Shown here in pieces: positions 1 through 11,699 of a stretch of DNA of 38,398 bases. The stretch is taken from NCBI GenBank assembly GCA_007695125.1, contig REEJ01000326.1:2501-40898 (forward strand), written 5' to 3'. Below the pieces are notes generated by a model, which did no database searches, was not told where the DNA came from, and worked only from the letters and a program-made list of their open reading frames with translations. How positions within the stretch are numbered: position 1 is the stretch's first letter; every line of letters begins with the position of its first letter. The translations under genes and the position numbers were made by a program. The DNA is from Trueperaceae bacterium. Its GTDB lineage: Bacteria > Deinococcota > Deinococci > Deinococcales > Trueperaceae.

Positions 1-2
1 CG

Positions 3-230
3 GGCTCCGCCGCGGGCAGCATCGTCGAGGCGGCCGCCGCCGGGCTCGACACCTTCCTCACGGGCGAACCGAAGCACGACCACTTCTACGACCCCTTCGA
101 GCGCGGCATCAACGCGCTCTACGCCGGGCACTACATGACCGAGACGGTCGGCGTGAAGCTCCTCGCCGACAAGCTGCGCGAGGAGTTCGGGCTGGCGACC
201 GAGTTCCTGCTCCTGCCGACGGGGCTGTGA
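3..230 (+). CDS. Nif3-like dinuclear metal-centre protein, C-terminal fragment
   Basis: Only the last 75 codons are in the window; the frame is open from base 3 to the TGA at 228-230. The fragment contains GSAAGSI, FLTGEPKHDHFYD and INALYAGHYMTETVGVKLL, which match the C-terminal part of the Nif3/YbgI family (GTP cyclohydrolase 1 type 2-like fold), including the metal-ligand region around the GE-KHH-type motif and the AGHY-TE motif. The family forms hexameric toroids with a dinuclear metal site; its cellular role is poorly defined. The stop overlaps the GTG start of thymidylate kinase by 4 nt (GTGA), so the two are probably translationally coupled. The family assignment is good; the biochemical role is not known. 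Confidence 0.85.
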   Translation, partial: GSAAGSIVEAAAAGLDTFLTGEPKHDHFYDPFERGINALYAGHYMTETVGVKLLADKLREEFGLATEFLLLPTGL

Positions 231-880
231 GCGCCGGACCGACTGGCCTGTTCCTGGCGTTCGAGGGGCCCGAGGGGTCGGGCAAGAGCAGCCAGGTGGC
301 GCGGCTGGTGGAGCGCCTGCGGTCGGAGGGGGTCGACCTGGTCGTGACGCGCGAGCCTGGCGGTTCGCCGGCCGGCGAACGCATCCGCGATGTCCTCCTG
401 GATCCGTTGCTGCGGCTCGATCCGCTCGGCGAGCTCCTCCTCTACTCGGCCGCTCGCTCGCAACACGTCGTCGAGCGCATCGCGCCTGCCCTGGCGGCCG
501 GCGCACTCGTGCTCACCGACCGCTTCAGCGCCGCCACCGTGGCGTACCAGGGGTACGGTCGAGCGCTCGACCTGTCGTTCGTGCACGAGCTCAACGCACG
601 CGTCACGCTCGGGCACCGCCCCCGCCTCACGCTGCTGCTCGACATCGCGCCCGAGGTCGGCCTCGCGCGGGTCGCCACGCGCGGCGCGGCCGACCGCCTC
701 GAGCGCGCCGACCTCGCCTTCCACCGCCGCGTTCGCACAGGGTTCCTCAGCCAGGCCGAGTCGGACGGCGAGCGTTGGCGGGTGATCGACGCCGATGCCG
801 ACGAAGCGAGCGTTGCGGCCGCCGTGTGGGAGGCGGTCGAACCCGTCTTGCGTGCCTGGCAGCGAGCGCGCCTCGCATGA
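227..880 (+). CDS. tmk: Thymidylate kinase (dTMP kinase)
   Basis: Phosphorylates dTMP to dTDP with ATP in the cytoplasm, an essential step of dTTP synthesis. The 217-residue length is normal for bacterial Tmk. The P-loop GPEGSGKS lies at residues 14-21, followed by the REPGG substrate motif, the TDRFSAATVAYQGYGR segment (DR[YF] motif) and a C-terminal LID-like stretch RGAADRLE. The GTG start at 227 is chosen because it begins just before the P-loop strand and overlaps the preceding stop as GTGA. The 3' end overlaps the next gene as ATGA, so the Nif3-like gene, tmk and the cyclotransferase look like one coupled operon. Confidence 0.96.
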   Translation: MSAGPTGLFLAFEGPEGSGKSSQVARLVERLRSEGVDLVVTREPGGSPAGERIRDVLLDPLLRLDPLGELLLYSAARSQHVVERIAPALAAGALVLTDRFSAATVAYQGYGRALDLSFVHELNARVTLGHRPRLTLLLDIAPEVGLARVATRGAADRLERADLAFHRRVRTGFLSQAESDGERWRVIDADADEASVAAAVWEAVEPVLRAWQRARLA

Positions 881-1683
881 ACGCGATGCGCGTCGGCCGC
901 CGCCTCGTCGCCGCGATCACCGGCGCGTCCCTCATGCTGGCCCTGGGCCTGGCATCGTGCGACCGCAGCGTGCAGGTCCAAGCGCTCGAGCCCGTCGTCC
1001 TCGACACCTGGCCGCACGACCCGGAGGCCTTCACCCAGGGCCTCGTGTGGGACGCCGGCCGCTTCTTCGAGAGCACCGGGCGGTACGGGCTCTCCGACGT
1101 GCGCGAGGTCGACGCGGCGAGCGGCGAGGTGCTGCGCAGGCGGGCGCTCGACGCCCGCGAGTTCGGCGAGGGCCTGGCCCTGGTCGACGACAGGCTCGTC
1201 CAGATCACGTACCGCGAGCAGGTGGCACACGTCTACGACCGAGCCACGTTCGAGCCGGTCGGCCGCTTCACCTACCGCGGGGAGGGTTGGGGACTGTGCT
1301 TCGACGGTGCGGTGCTGTGGATGAGCGACGGCTCGGACCGGCTCACGCGCCGCGACCCGACGACCTTCGAGGTGCTCGGCAGCGTCCAGGTGACGCGCGA
1401 CGGGCGCGGCGTGGAGCGTCTCAACGAACTGGCCTGCGTCGACGAGCACGTCTACGCCAACGTCTGGCTCACGACCGAGATCGTGCGCATCCGCACGGGC
1501 GACGGCCAGGTGGACGCCGTGATCGACGCCAGCGCACTGGTGCCGGACGACGCGCGCGTGCGGCACGACCCCGACGCCGTGCTGAACGGCATCGCCTACG
1601 ATCCCGACGGCGAGCGCTTCTTCCTCACCGGCAAATTGTGGGACGTGATGTACGTGGTGCGCTTCGAATCGGCGGCGCGCTGA
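877..1683 (+). CDS. Glutaminyl-peptide cyclotransferase (glutamine cyclotransferase), lipoprotein
   Basis: A 268-residue protein of the plant-type (five-bladed propeller) glutamine cyclotransferase family, which converts N-terminal glutamine of peptides to pyroglutamate. Recognisable pieces are WPHDPEAFTQGLVWDAGRF, FESTGRYGLS, FGEGLALVDDRLVQITY, WGLCFDG, LNELACVDEHVYANVW and LNGIAYDPDGERFFLTGKLW; the last two hold the family's conserved acidic/asparagine residues. A hydrophobic stretch ends in lipobox LASC with Cys at residue 28, so the mature enzyme is predicted to be lipid-anchored outside the cytoplasm. The ATG at 877 overlaps the tmk stop (ATGA). An in-frame extension upstream would run through tmk and is rejected. 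Family confident; substrate not shown. Confidence 0.9.
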   Translation: MNAMRVGRRLVAAITGASLMLALGLASCDRSVQVQALEPVVLDTWPHDPEAFTQGLVWDAGRFFESTGRYGLSDVREVDAASGEVLRRRALDAREFGEGLALVDDRLVQITYREQVAHVYDRATFEPVGRFTYRGEGWGLCFDGAVLWMSDGSDRLTRRDPTTFEVLGSVQVTRDGRGVERLNELACVDEHVYANVWLTTEIVRIRTGDGQVDAVIDASALVPDDARVRHDPDAVLNGIAYDPDGERFFLTGKLWDVMYVVRFESAAR

Positions 1684-1755
1684 GGCGACGCGTAGATTCG
1701 TAGTGGGCGACCGAGCGCCACGCATGGTGGCCGCCCGCCGCCCGTCAGCGTCGCT

Positions 1756-2136
1756 TCAGTCGGACGCGGCTGCGCCGGTCGAACCGGACGCCTTGCTGGT
1801 CTTCGCTGGAGGCGTGGCCGCCTTGGCGTCGGTCGGGGTGCCCTTCTCGGCGGCCCCCGCGTCACCCTTGGCGCCGGCGTCCGCCGTCGCGGCGTCGCCC
1901 TTCGCCGCACCGTTCGAGCCGTTCGCACCGGCCGCGGCCGCAGTGCTCGCGACCTTCTTGCCGCGCGAGTCCGTGACGTAGAACCCCGAGCCCTTGAAGG
2001 CGATGCCCACGGGCTGGACGAGGCGCTTGACGGGATCGCCAGTGGCGGGATCGGTCGCCAGCGCGGCGTCGACCATGCGCTGCTCGACCTCGAAGGTCGC
2101 ACCCGTGGTCAGGTTCCGGTAGACGTAGATCGGCAT
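1756..2136 (-). CDS. FmdB-like small protein lacking zinc-ribbon cysteines
   Basis: The 126-residue product begins MPIYVYRNLTTG and continues to VKRLVQPVGIAFKGSGFYVTDS, clearly the FmdB/CxxC_CxxC_SSSS family layout (MP-Y-Y start, then F-KGSGFY-TD). In that family two CxxC pairs normally form a zinc ribbon between these two ends; here the positions read NLTTG and DPATG and the protein has no cysteine at all. Residues from about 70 are an Ala/Gly/Lys/Asp/Thr-rich, probably disordered tail. The ATG at 2136 is preceded by GGAGG at good spacing. An in-frame upstream extension would lose both this ribosome site and the family's conserved N-terminus. It is convergent with the cyclotransferase gene and divergent from gpsA. 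Function unknown. Confidence 0.82.
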   Translation of the reverse strand: MPIYVYRNLTTGATFEVEQRMVDAALATDPATGDPVKRLVQPVGIAFKGSGFYVTDSRGKKVASTAAAAGANGSNGAAKGDAATADAGAKGDAGAAEKGTPTDAKAATPPAKTSKASGSTGAAASD

Positions 2137-2257
2137 GCATCCTCCAGCGGTGATGGGTTCTAGGGTCGGCGGTTGGCTACCGAGGGGCGTCCTGGACGAA
2201 TCCGGCACGGCCACCGATGGCAGGCACGCCCGCCGTTTGCCAATGTAGCACCCTTGC

Positions 2258-2263
2258 TAGACT
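2258..2263 (+). promoter_or_regulatory. Leaderless -10 element for gpsA
   Basis: TAGACT lies 6 nt before the ATG at 2270, which places transcription start at or very near the start codon. A weak TTGCCA-like -35 lies about 15 nt upstream (2237-2242). Promoter call is inference from position and from the same motif at other genes. Confidence 0.55.
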
Positions 2264-2269
2264 CCGTCC

Positions 2270-3274
2270 ATGTCAGACGCTGCACACGACCACGGCGCAC
2301 CGTCGGAACTGGCGGTGCTGGGTGCCGGCGCCTGGGGCACGGTCATCGCCCAACGCCTCGCCGACAACGGCCACGCCGTGCGCCTGTGGACCCGCAGCGC
2401 CACCCGCGCCGAGACGCTCCTGCGTACCCGCCGCTCCGAAGCGCTCGGCGACAGCGCCCTCCACCGCGGCGTGACGCCCACCTCCGATCTCGTGCGCTCC
2501 CTGGACGCTGCGGACGTGGCGTTCGTCGCAGTGCCGTGTCGGGCGTACGCGTCGCTGGTCGACGACCTCGCGCGCGCACCCGGCGTGGCGGCGCTGGTGT
2601 CGTGCGCCAAGGGGTTCCTCGACGCCGACCTGCGTCGCCCCAGCGTGGCCTTGGCGGACGCCTCGCCGCAGGTCGCGGTCCTCTCCGGACCGAACCTGGC
2701 CGGCGAGATCGCGCTCGGTCTGCCCGCCGCCGCCACGGTCGCCTGCGTCCACGACGACCTCGCCCGACGCGTCCAGCGTTGGCTCTCCCAGCCGAGCTTC
2801 CGGGTCTACCGGTCGCGCGACGTGATCGGCGTCGAGGCCAGTGGGGCGCTGAAGAACGTGATCGCCCTGGCAGCGGGCATGTCCGACGAGCTCGCCTTGG
2901 GCGAAAACACCCACGCGGCGTTGCTCACCCGCGGCCTGGCGGAGCTCGCACGCCTCGGCCGGGCGCTCGGAGGCGACCCCCAAACGTTCTACGGCCTCGC
3001 CGGTGTCGGCGACCTGATCGCCACGTGTGCCAGCCCGCGCTCGCGCAACCATCAAGTGGGCGCGCGGGTGGCGCGCGGCGAGAAGATCGCAGACATCGAA
3101 GCCTGCGGCATCACCGCCGAGGGGGTGCCGACCGTGCGGCACGTGGTCCGCTTCGCCGCCGCGCACGGTCTCGACCTGCCCATCTGCCGTGAGGTCGAGG
3201 CCGTGATCGACCGCGGCAAACCGCCGCGCGCGGCGATCCACGACCTGATGACGCGCGCGCCCAAGGGCGAGTGA
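2270..3274 (+). CDS. gpsA: NAD(P)-dependent glycerol-3-phosphate dehydrogenase
   Basis: Reduces dihydroxyacetone phosphate to sn-glycerol-3-phosphate, the backbone for phospholipids. The 334-residue length is typical. The Rossmann motif GAGAWG is at residues 18-23, SGPNLAGE is near residue 144, and the catalytic lysine sits in EASGALKNVIALAAG (Lys195). The C-terminal family signatures YGLAGVGDLIATCASPRSRN and EGVPTVR follow. The ATG is preceded by a -10-like TAGACT at 6 nt and by no Shine-Dalgarno site, so the message is probably leaderless. It is a single gene; the following ABC transporter has its own promoter-like hexamer. Confidence 0.97.
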   Translation: MSDAAHDHGAPSELAVLGAGAWGTVIAQRLADNGHAVRLWTRSATRAETLLRTRRSEALGDSALHRGVTPTSDLVRSLDAADVAFVAVPCRAYASLVDDLARAPGVAALVSCAKGFLDADLRRPSVALADASPQVAVLSGPNLAGEIALGLPAAATVACVHDDLARRVQRWLSQPSFRVYRSRDVIGVEASGALKNVIALAAGMSDELALGENTHAALLTRGLAELARLGRALGGDPQTFYGLAGVGDLIATCASPRSRNHQVGARVARGEKIADIEACGITAEGVPTVRHVVRFAAAHGLDLPICREVEAVIDRGKPPRAAIHDLMTRAPKGE

Positions 3275-3330
3275 CGCCGCGGCGGCCAACACGCGTGTCC
3301 TCGCGCAGCCGTAGCGCGCCTATCCCGGTG

Positions 3331-3336
3331 TAGCCT
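3331..3336 (+). promoter_or_regulatory. Possible -10 element for the ABC transporter pair
   Basis: TAGCCT ends 13 nt before the ATG at 3350, giving a predicted leader of only about 6 nt. No Shine-Dalgarno site is evident. It is weaker evidence than the 5-9 nt cases elsewhere. Confidence 0.35.
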
Positions 3337-3349
3337 TGTTCTCGGACCC

Positions 3350-4261
3350 ATGGACCACGCCATCGTCGCCCGTTCCCTCACCAAGCGCTACGGCCGCGTC
3401 GCTGCCGTCGATGACGTGTCGTTCGAGATCGCACCCGGCGAGATCGTCGGCTTCCTCGGCCCGAACGGCGCCGGCAAGACGACCACGCTGCGGATGCTGG
3501 CGGGCCTGATCCGGCCGACCAGCGGAGCGGGGACCGTGCTCGGCCGCGGCGTCCCCGGGCCCACCTTGCGCGACGTGGGCACGATGATCGAGGAGCCGAG
3601 CTTCTACCCCTACATGACCGGCCGCGACAACCTGCGCCACGCCGCGCTGCTGCACGGCGGCGTCGCCCCGCAGCGAATCGACGAGGTGTTGGCGTTCGTC
3701 AAGATGGAGGCTGCGTCGGCGAAGCGGGTGCGCGCGTACTCGCAGGGCATGCGCCAGCGCCTGGCGCTGGCGCGCTCGCTGCTGTGGCGACCGCGCGTGC
3801 TGCTGCTCGACGAGCCGTCCAACGGCCTCGACCCGGTCGGCATCGCCGAGATCCGCGAGAACCTCCGGGCCGTGGCGCGCGAGGGCGTCACGGTGCTGGT
3901 GTCGAGCCACATCCTGGCCGAGATCGAGAAGCTCGTCGACCGGATCTTGGCGATCGAGAAGGGGCGCCTGGTGTTCGACGGCCCGCTCTCGCGGTTGCTG
4001 GCGCGAGCCGAGTCGCTGACGCTGCGCTATGTGCTGCGCGCCACCGATCCGGCGGCCCTCGAGTCCGCCGCGCGCGCCTTGGGCCTCGAGACCGAGCGCT
4101 CCGCCGACGTCGTCACCGTCGAGGTGGCCGCGGAGCGCGCCGACGACCTGGTCAGCGACCTGGTGGCCGCAGGCGTGCGCGTCACCGAGGCGCAGCGCGA
4201 CCAAGACGATCTCGAGGACGCCTACTTGCGCCTCGTCCAGGTCGACGCGAGGCCGGCATGA
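3350..4261 (+). CDS. ABC transporter ATP-binding protein
   Basis: A 303-residue nucleotide-binding subunit. Walker A GPNGAGKT is at residues 37-44, the signature is [16 protein letters not shown], and Walker B is [13 protein letters not shown] with the Asp-Glu pair at residues 154-155. An H-loop [13 protein letters not shown] follows. The C-terminal 80 or so residues form the small extra domain common in CcmA/NatA-type (DUF4162-like) exporters. It overlaps the permease gene by ATGA, so the two form a two-gene ABC-2 system. Substrate cannot be read from the sequence; antibiotic, lipid or peptide export are all possible. Confidence 0.93.
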   Translation: MDHAIVARSLTKRYGRVAAVDDVSFEIAPGEIVGFLGPNGAGKTTTLRMLAGLIRPTSGAGTVLGRGVPGPTLRDVGTMIEEPSFYPYMTGRDNLRHAALLHGGVAPQRIDEVLAFVKMEAASAKRVRAYSQGMRQRLALARSLLWRPRVLLLDEPSNGLDPVGIAEIRENLRAVAREGVTVLVSSHILAEIEKLVDRILAIEKGRLVFDGPLSRLLARAESLTLRYVLRATDPAALESAARALGLETERSADVVTVEVAAERADDLVSDLVAAGVRVTEAQRDQDDLEDAYLRLVQVDARPA

Positions 4262-5211
4262 GCGGCTTCGCGCAGGTGGTGCGCGCCGAGCTGTTCAAGG
4301 TGGTGCGCAAGCGACGCACGTACGTCATCGCCGGCCTGTGGTGGGGCCTCCTGCCGGCGCTGGGGCTCATCATCGGCCGCTTGGTCTACGTCAACCTCGG
4401 CGCCTCGTTCGCCAACGAGGCCGGCGGGATCGACGTCGCTGTGCAGCAGATCGCCTCGCCGTTCGGCCTGGCTCGCATCGCGCTCGTCGGTCCCGCCTAC
4501 CTGGCCCCGACCTTCTACATCATCGTCATCACGCTCTTCGCGGCGCTCCTGATCGGCGAGGAGCGCGGCCACGCGATGTGGAAGACCGTCCTGGTGGCGC
4601 AACCGCAGCGCTTCGCCGTCATGGCCGGCAAGGTCGCCGTGGCGATGCTCGCTCTGGGCGGCCTGCTGCTGGGGGCGGCGCTGAGCGCAGCGCTCCTCGG
4701 TGCGATCGGCATGACCTTCCTCCCGACCGACTGGTCAGGCGAATGGGGCACGCTCGCCGGCTTGTTCGCCCTGCAATGGGCGTTCTCCCTCACCGGCGTG
4801 CTGTTCGCGTTCCTGATGGTCTTCCTGTTCAAGAACATGGTGCTCGGCATCGTGACGGTGTACTTCCTGCCCGGGCTGCTCGAGGGGCTCTACTCGATCT
4901 ACGCGGCCACGGTCGGGTTCCAGCCGGTCAACCGCCTGAACGTGTTCTTCCAGACCATCGCGCTGCAACAGCGCCTCGAAGACATCCCGCGCTACTTCTA
5001 CACGGCCAACGCCTACGCTCCGGCGCGGGCGCCCGTCTCCGACCTCCTCGCCGGCCTGGCGTCCGGCGGCGCCGACATCCCCCCCGACGCCATCGGGCAG
5101 CTCCTCGGGACCTCCATCACGCTGCCGCACGCGGCCCTCGTGATGGGCGGGTACGCCGTGGCGTTCGGTGTGGTGCTGTTCTGGCGCTTCGCTCGACACG
5201 ACGTCGAGTAA
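4258..5211 (+). CDS. ABC-2 type transporter permease
   Basis: The 317-residue membrane protein is coupled to the preceding ATPase by a 4-nt overlap. It opens with the short amphipathic segment [16 protein letters not shown] typical of ABC-2/ABC-2_4 permeases, followed by about six hydrophobic segments (near residues 23-43, 80-100, 120-145, 160-185, 190-210 and 290-310). A loop of roughly 65 residues precedes the last helix. It would form the membrane channel of the pair; direction is probably export, from family precedent. The open frame extends far upstream inside the ATPase gene, and that extension is rejected. Confidence 0.88.
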   Translation: MSGFAQVVRAELFKVVRKRRTYVIAGLWWGLLPALGLIIGRLVYVNLGASFANEAGGIDVAVQQIASPFGLARIALVGPAYLAPTFYIIVITLFAALLIGEERGHAMWKTVLVAQPQRFAVMAGKVAVAMLALGGLLLGAALSAALLGAIGMTFLPTDWSGEWGTLAGLFALQWAFSLTGVLFAFLMVFLFKNMVLGIVTVYFLPGLLEGLYSIYAATVGFQPVNRLNVFFQTIALQQRLEDIPRYFYTANAYAPARAPVSDLLAGLASGGADIPPDAIGQLLGTSITLPHAALVMGGYAVAFGVVLFWRFARHDVE

Positions 5212-5235
5212 GCCGCCCGGGCGCCGAGCACGGCG

Positions 5236-5241
5236 TAGACT
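5236..5241 (+). promoter_or_regulatory. Leaderless -10 element for metH
   Basis: TAGACT ends 8 nt before the metH ATG (5250). The whole gap after the permease stop is 38 nt, leaving no room for a cobalamin or SAM riboswitch. Confidence 0.5.
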
Positions 5242-5249
5242 CGACCCCC

Positions 5250-8946
<3,697 letters not shown>

Positions 8947-8957
<11 letters not shown>

Positions 8958-8970
8958 GCCGGCTCGGCCT
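8947..8970. terminator. Possible hairpin between convergent metH and metF
   Basis: AGGCCG (8947-8952) can pair with CGGCCT (8965-8970), and the palindrome GAGCCGGCTC (8956-8965) overlaps it. There is no T tract. It lies in the 17-nt space and the last codons of metH, so it could end transcription in both directions, but the evidence is thin. Confidence 0.25.
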
Positions 8971-8974
8971 GCTC

Positions 8975-9736
8975 TCAGCGCGCGAGCGCCTCGCTCAACC
9001 AGTCACGGATCGACACGCGGATCGGCATGAAGTAGACGCTCGCCGCTTCGCTGCGGGCATGCTCCATGAAGGCGACCGCGAAGCGTCGATGCCACTCGAG
9101 CGTCGGTTCGAAGCCGCTCGGGAACACGGCCCGGTTGCGGCTCACCCAGTAGCGCAGCGAGCGCTCGCTGGTCACGCTGGTGCTGCCCCAGAACACCGGG
9201 ACGTCCGGCAGGAGGTCGCGCCACGCGGCCATCAGGCGCACGTCGAAGAAGGGCTGGGTGAAGAAGCCGTCGGCACCCGCGTCGAGCTTGCGCAGGGCGT
9301 AGTCGCGTTCCGCGGCGATGCTCTGCCGGTACGGGTCGAGCGCGGCGTAGATGCGCCACGCAGGGCGCTGGGCGCGTAGCTTCGCGATCACCTGCAGGCT
9401 GCTCGCGCCGCTGAGGTCGTGGCGCATGTCGTCGGGGGGGTCGCCTTGCACGACCACCACCTCGTCGATCCCCGCCGCGTCGAGCCGCTCGGCCGGCGCC
9501 CAGGGTCGATCGAGCGGCACGTCCATCGCCCGCACGTGCGGGATGGCGGCCAGCGGCCTCCCCGTCGAGGCGCTGTCGCGCCGCACGTCGCACGCCGCGT
9601 CCCAGCTCCGCAGGTCGAAACGCAGCAGGTCCGGCAGGTTCACGGCGCCGACGGCCGCACCGAGGGCGAGGGTGTCGTCGAGCTGCCGCCGCAGGACGGC
9701 CCGGTCACGCGGGACGAGCTCGATGGAGACGCGCAT
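8975..9736 (-). CDS. metF: Short methylenetetrahydrofolate reductase-like protein
   Basis: Predicted to reduce 5,10-methylene- to 5-methyltetrahydrofolate, the MetH methyl donor. The 253-residue barrel keeps three family landmarks: SIELVPR at the N-terminus (Glu6 aligns with catalytic Glu28 of E. coli MetF), QGDPP near residue 97 (LRGDLP in E. coli) and FTQPFFD near residue 160 (ITQFFFD). It is about 40 residues shorter than E. coli MetF, and the usual FHFYTLN ending is replaced by SVYFMPIRV. The start at 9736 is supported by a TATGAT element 7 nt upstream; ATGs at 9745 and 9748 would overlap that element. Convergent context with metH supports the role. It could be an MTHFR-fold paralogue with another partner. 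Confidence 0.75.
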   Translation of the reverse strand: MRVSIELVPRDRAVLRRQLDDTLALGAAVGAVNLPDLLRFDLRSWDAACDVRRDSASTGRPLAAIPHVRAMDVPLDRPWAPAERLDAAGIDEVVVVQGDPPDDMRHDLSGASSLQVIAKLRAQRPAWRIYAALDPYRQSIAAERDYALRKLDAGADGFFTQPFFDVRLMAAWRDLLPDVPVFWGSTSVTSERSLRYWVSRNRAVFPSGFEPTLEWHRRFAVAFMEHARSEAASVYFMPIRVSIRDWLSEALAR

Positions 9737-9743
9737 GAGCGGC

Positions 9744-9749
9744 ATCATA
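9744..9749 (-). promoter_or_regulatory. Leaderless -10 element for metF-like gene
   Basis: On the minus strand TATGAT ends 7 nt before the ATG at 9736, with no Shine-Dalgarno site. It decides for 9736 over the two in-frame ATGs just upstream. Confidence 0.55.
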
Positions 9750-9818
9750 GCCGCCCATGGTCGGGGTTCGCGCGGCACACGAGGGGCATGGGGACGCTCG
9801 CCGAGCGACCAGCGCTGC

Positions 9819-10145
9819 TCACGAGCGCGGCGGGGCACCGTCCTCGCCCGGTGGCACGCCATCGGGTGCAGCGTCTCCGGCCGCTTCATCGTCGCGACCC
9901 GCATCACCGTCGTGTCCAGCCTCGCCGCGGCCCGGCCCGTCGTCCGGGCGGACCTCGGCGCTGAGCGCGGTCCAGCGCAGCGCCGCGCCGATCGCGAGGA
10001 CGAACACGGCCGTGAGCACCGGGCTGCCGCGGAAGAGGCCGAGCGAGAAGGCGCCGTCCACGAGGCCCAAGGCCACACCGACGCCGCCGATGACGAGCAT
10101 CACGCCGGCGATGGCCAGGTAGGCCTGGCGGGAGCGCTCCGTCAT
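9819..10145 (-). CDS. Small two-helix membrane protein, unknown
   Basis: The 108-residue product has two hydrophobic segments (about residues 8-28 and 38-58) and then a highly acidic, Gly/Pro/Asp-rich tail of about 45 residues that looks disordered. No family is recognised. Its ATG overlaps the stop of the M32 carboxypeptidase by ATGA, so it is the second gene of that operon and is translationally coupled. The coding call rests on the coupling and on the well-formed membrane segments; the acidic tail could partly be low-complexity drift. A role at the membrane is all that can be inferred. Confidence 0.65.
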   Translation of the reverse strand: MTERSRQAYLAIAGVMLVIGGVGVALGLVDGAFSLGLFRGSPVLTAVFVLAIGAALRWTALSAEVRPDDGPGRGEAGHDGDAGRDDEAAGDAAPDGVPPGEDGAPPRS

Positions 10146-11656
10146 GCCGCTGACGCCGTCGGTGCGCCGTCGTCGAGGTACTTGGCGCGGAGGTAACCGA
10201 GGTACGGCTCGACGCGGAGCGGCGCTCCCGTGACCCGCTGCGCCAACTCGAGCGGCGGGTAGCGCCTGCCATGGGCGTGCACGTGTTCACGGAGCCATGC
10301 CCGCAACGGCGCGAAGTCGCCCGCGGCGATCTGGTCGTCGAGGTCGCCGAGCGCCGAGCGGGCCGCGTCGAAGATCGCCACCGAGAGGACGTTGCCGATG
10401 GTGTATCCCTGGAAGTGACCGGGGATCGCGCCACCGAACCAGTGGAGGTCCTGGAGGACGCCGTCGGCGGCGCCGTTCGGTACGACGCCGAGGTCGCTCC
10501 GGTAGCGCTCCGCCCACGCCTCGGGGAGATCCGCGACGCTCAGGTTGCCGGCGAGCAGCTCGAGCTCGAGGTCGAAGCGCACGATCACGTGCAGGTTGTA
10601 CGTCAACTCGTCCGCGTCGGTCCGGATGAGCGAGCGACGCACCCGGTTCACGGCCCGATACGCGGCCTCGACATCCAGGTGCGCCAACTCCGGGAACGCC
10701 GCCTGCACGCGCGGCAGCGCGTAGTGCCAGAACGCGCGCGAACGAGCGACCAGGTTCTCGAACAGCCGCGACTGGCTCTCGTGCACGCCGGCCGACACGC
10801 CACTGGCGAGCGCCGTGCCGTCGAGCGCGTCGGACAGCCCCTGTTCGTACAGCGCATGGCCAGCCTCGTGGATGGTGCTGAAGAGCGCCTCCTGGAGGTC
10901 GGTCGGGGCGACGCGCGAGGTGATGCGCACGTCGCCGTGGCCGATGCGGATCGCGAACGGGTGCGGCGCGAGGTCTTGCCGGCCACGCCCCACGTCGTAG
11001 CCGAGATCGACCGCGAAGCGCAGAGCGAGCGCGAGTTGGGCCTCGCCGCTCCGGTGGACGGGGAGCACCGCTTGCGGCTCGCCGCGCTCGGCGACGGCGT
11101 CGACCATCGGCAGCAGCGCGTCGCGCAGCTCCTTGAAGAGCGGCTCGAGGCGGGCGACGCTCATGCCCTCGTCGGCGGCGTCGATGAACGGATCGGCCGG
11201 ATGCGCGGCCGCCGGATGGCACGCTGCGAGGCGCTGGGTCAGCTCGAGCGAGCGCTCGAGCAGCGTCGCCACCACGCCGAAGTCGTTGCGCTCGCGGGCG
11301 ACGCGCCAGGCATCGAAGCAGGTCGAGCCGTGGGCGGCGACCTCGGCGACGAGCGCGGAGGGGTAGCGCGCAGCGAGCTCGACGTCGCGAGCCAACACGG
11401 TCACCTCGTCACGGACCAGCGGCTCGAGCGCGTCGCCGGCCGTTCGCAAGCGCTCGAGCAGGCGCCGGAGACCGGGGTCGACCATGCGCTCGTGCATCAG
11501 GCGGCCGATGACGGCTCCGTGGGCGCCCCGGGCGGGACCGCCGCCGGGCGGCATGTAGGTCATCTGGTCCCATGCCATGAGATCCTTGGCAGCGTTCAAC
11601 GCGGAGAGTTCGAGCATGCGCTCGCGCAGCGCAGCGACGTCCCTATCGATCGACAT
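10142..11656 (-). CDS. M32 family metallocarboxypeptidase (Taq carboxypeptidase type)
   Basis: Removes residues one at a time from peptide C-termini, probably in the cytoplasm because no signal peptide is seen. The 504-residue protein has the family zinc motif HEAGH (His263, Glu264, His267) in STIHEAGHALYEQG, the downstream HESQSRLFEN motif carrying the third ligand, and the N-terminal AWDQMTYMPPGG segment typical of M32. Length matches Thermus aquaticus carboxypeptidase (511). The ATG at 11656 is preferred over a GTG at 11677 because a TATCAT element lies 6 nt upstream of it, as at other leaderless genes here. The gene is followed by an overlapping small membrane protein gene. Confidence 0.95.
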   Translation of the reverse strand: MSIDRDVAALRERMLELSALNAAKDLMAWDQMTYMPPGGGPARGAHGAVIGRLMHERMVDPGLRRLLERLRTAGDALEPLVRDEVTVLARDVELAARYPSALVAEVAAHGSTCFDAWRVARERNDFGVVATLLERSLELTQRLAACHPAAAHPADPFIDAADEGMSVARLEPLFKELRDALLPMVDAVAERGEPQAVLPVHRSGEAQLALALRFAVDLGYDVGRGRQDLAPHPFAIRIGHGDVRITSRVAPTDLQEALFSTIHEAGHALYEQGLSDALDGTALASGVSAGVHESQSRLFENLVARSRAFWHYALPRVQAAFPELAHLDVEAAYRAVNRVRRSLIRTDADELTYNLHVIVRFDLELELLAGNLSVADLPEAWAERYRSDLGVVPNGAADGVLQDLHWFGGAIPGHFQGYTIGNVLSVAIFDAARSALGDLDDQIAAGDFAPLRAWLREHVHAHGRRYPPLELAQRVTGAPLRVEPYLGYLRAKYLDDGAPTASAA

Positions 11657-11662
11657 GCGGGC

Positions 11663-11668
11663 ATGATA
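11663..11668 (-). promoter_or_regulatory. Leaderless -10 element for the M32 carboxypeptidase
   Basis: Minus-strand TATCAT ends 6 nt before the ATG at 11656. It overlaps the region an upstream GTG start would translate, so it helps choose the start. Confidence 0.55.
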
Positions 11669-11699
11669 CGCGGGCACGCGCGCACGCGCCGGCAGCGAG

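Noticed and set aside
4029-5249. In-frame upstream extension of metH by about 400 codons
   Set aside because: It runs through the ABC ATPase and permease genes in another frame, and MetH family similarity begins at the ATG at 5250.
5212-5249. Cobalamin or SAM riboswitch upstream of metH
   Set aside because: The gap is only 38 nt and a -10 element sits 8 nt from the start codon, so no leader exists to hold one.
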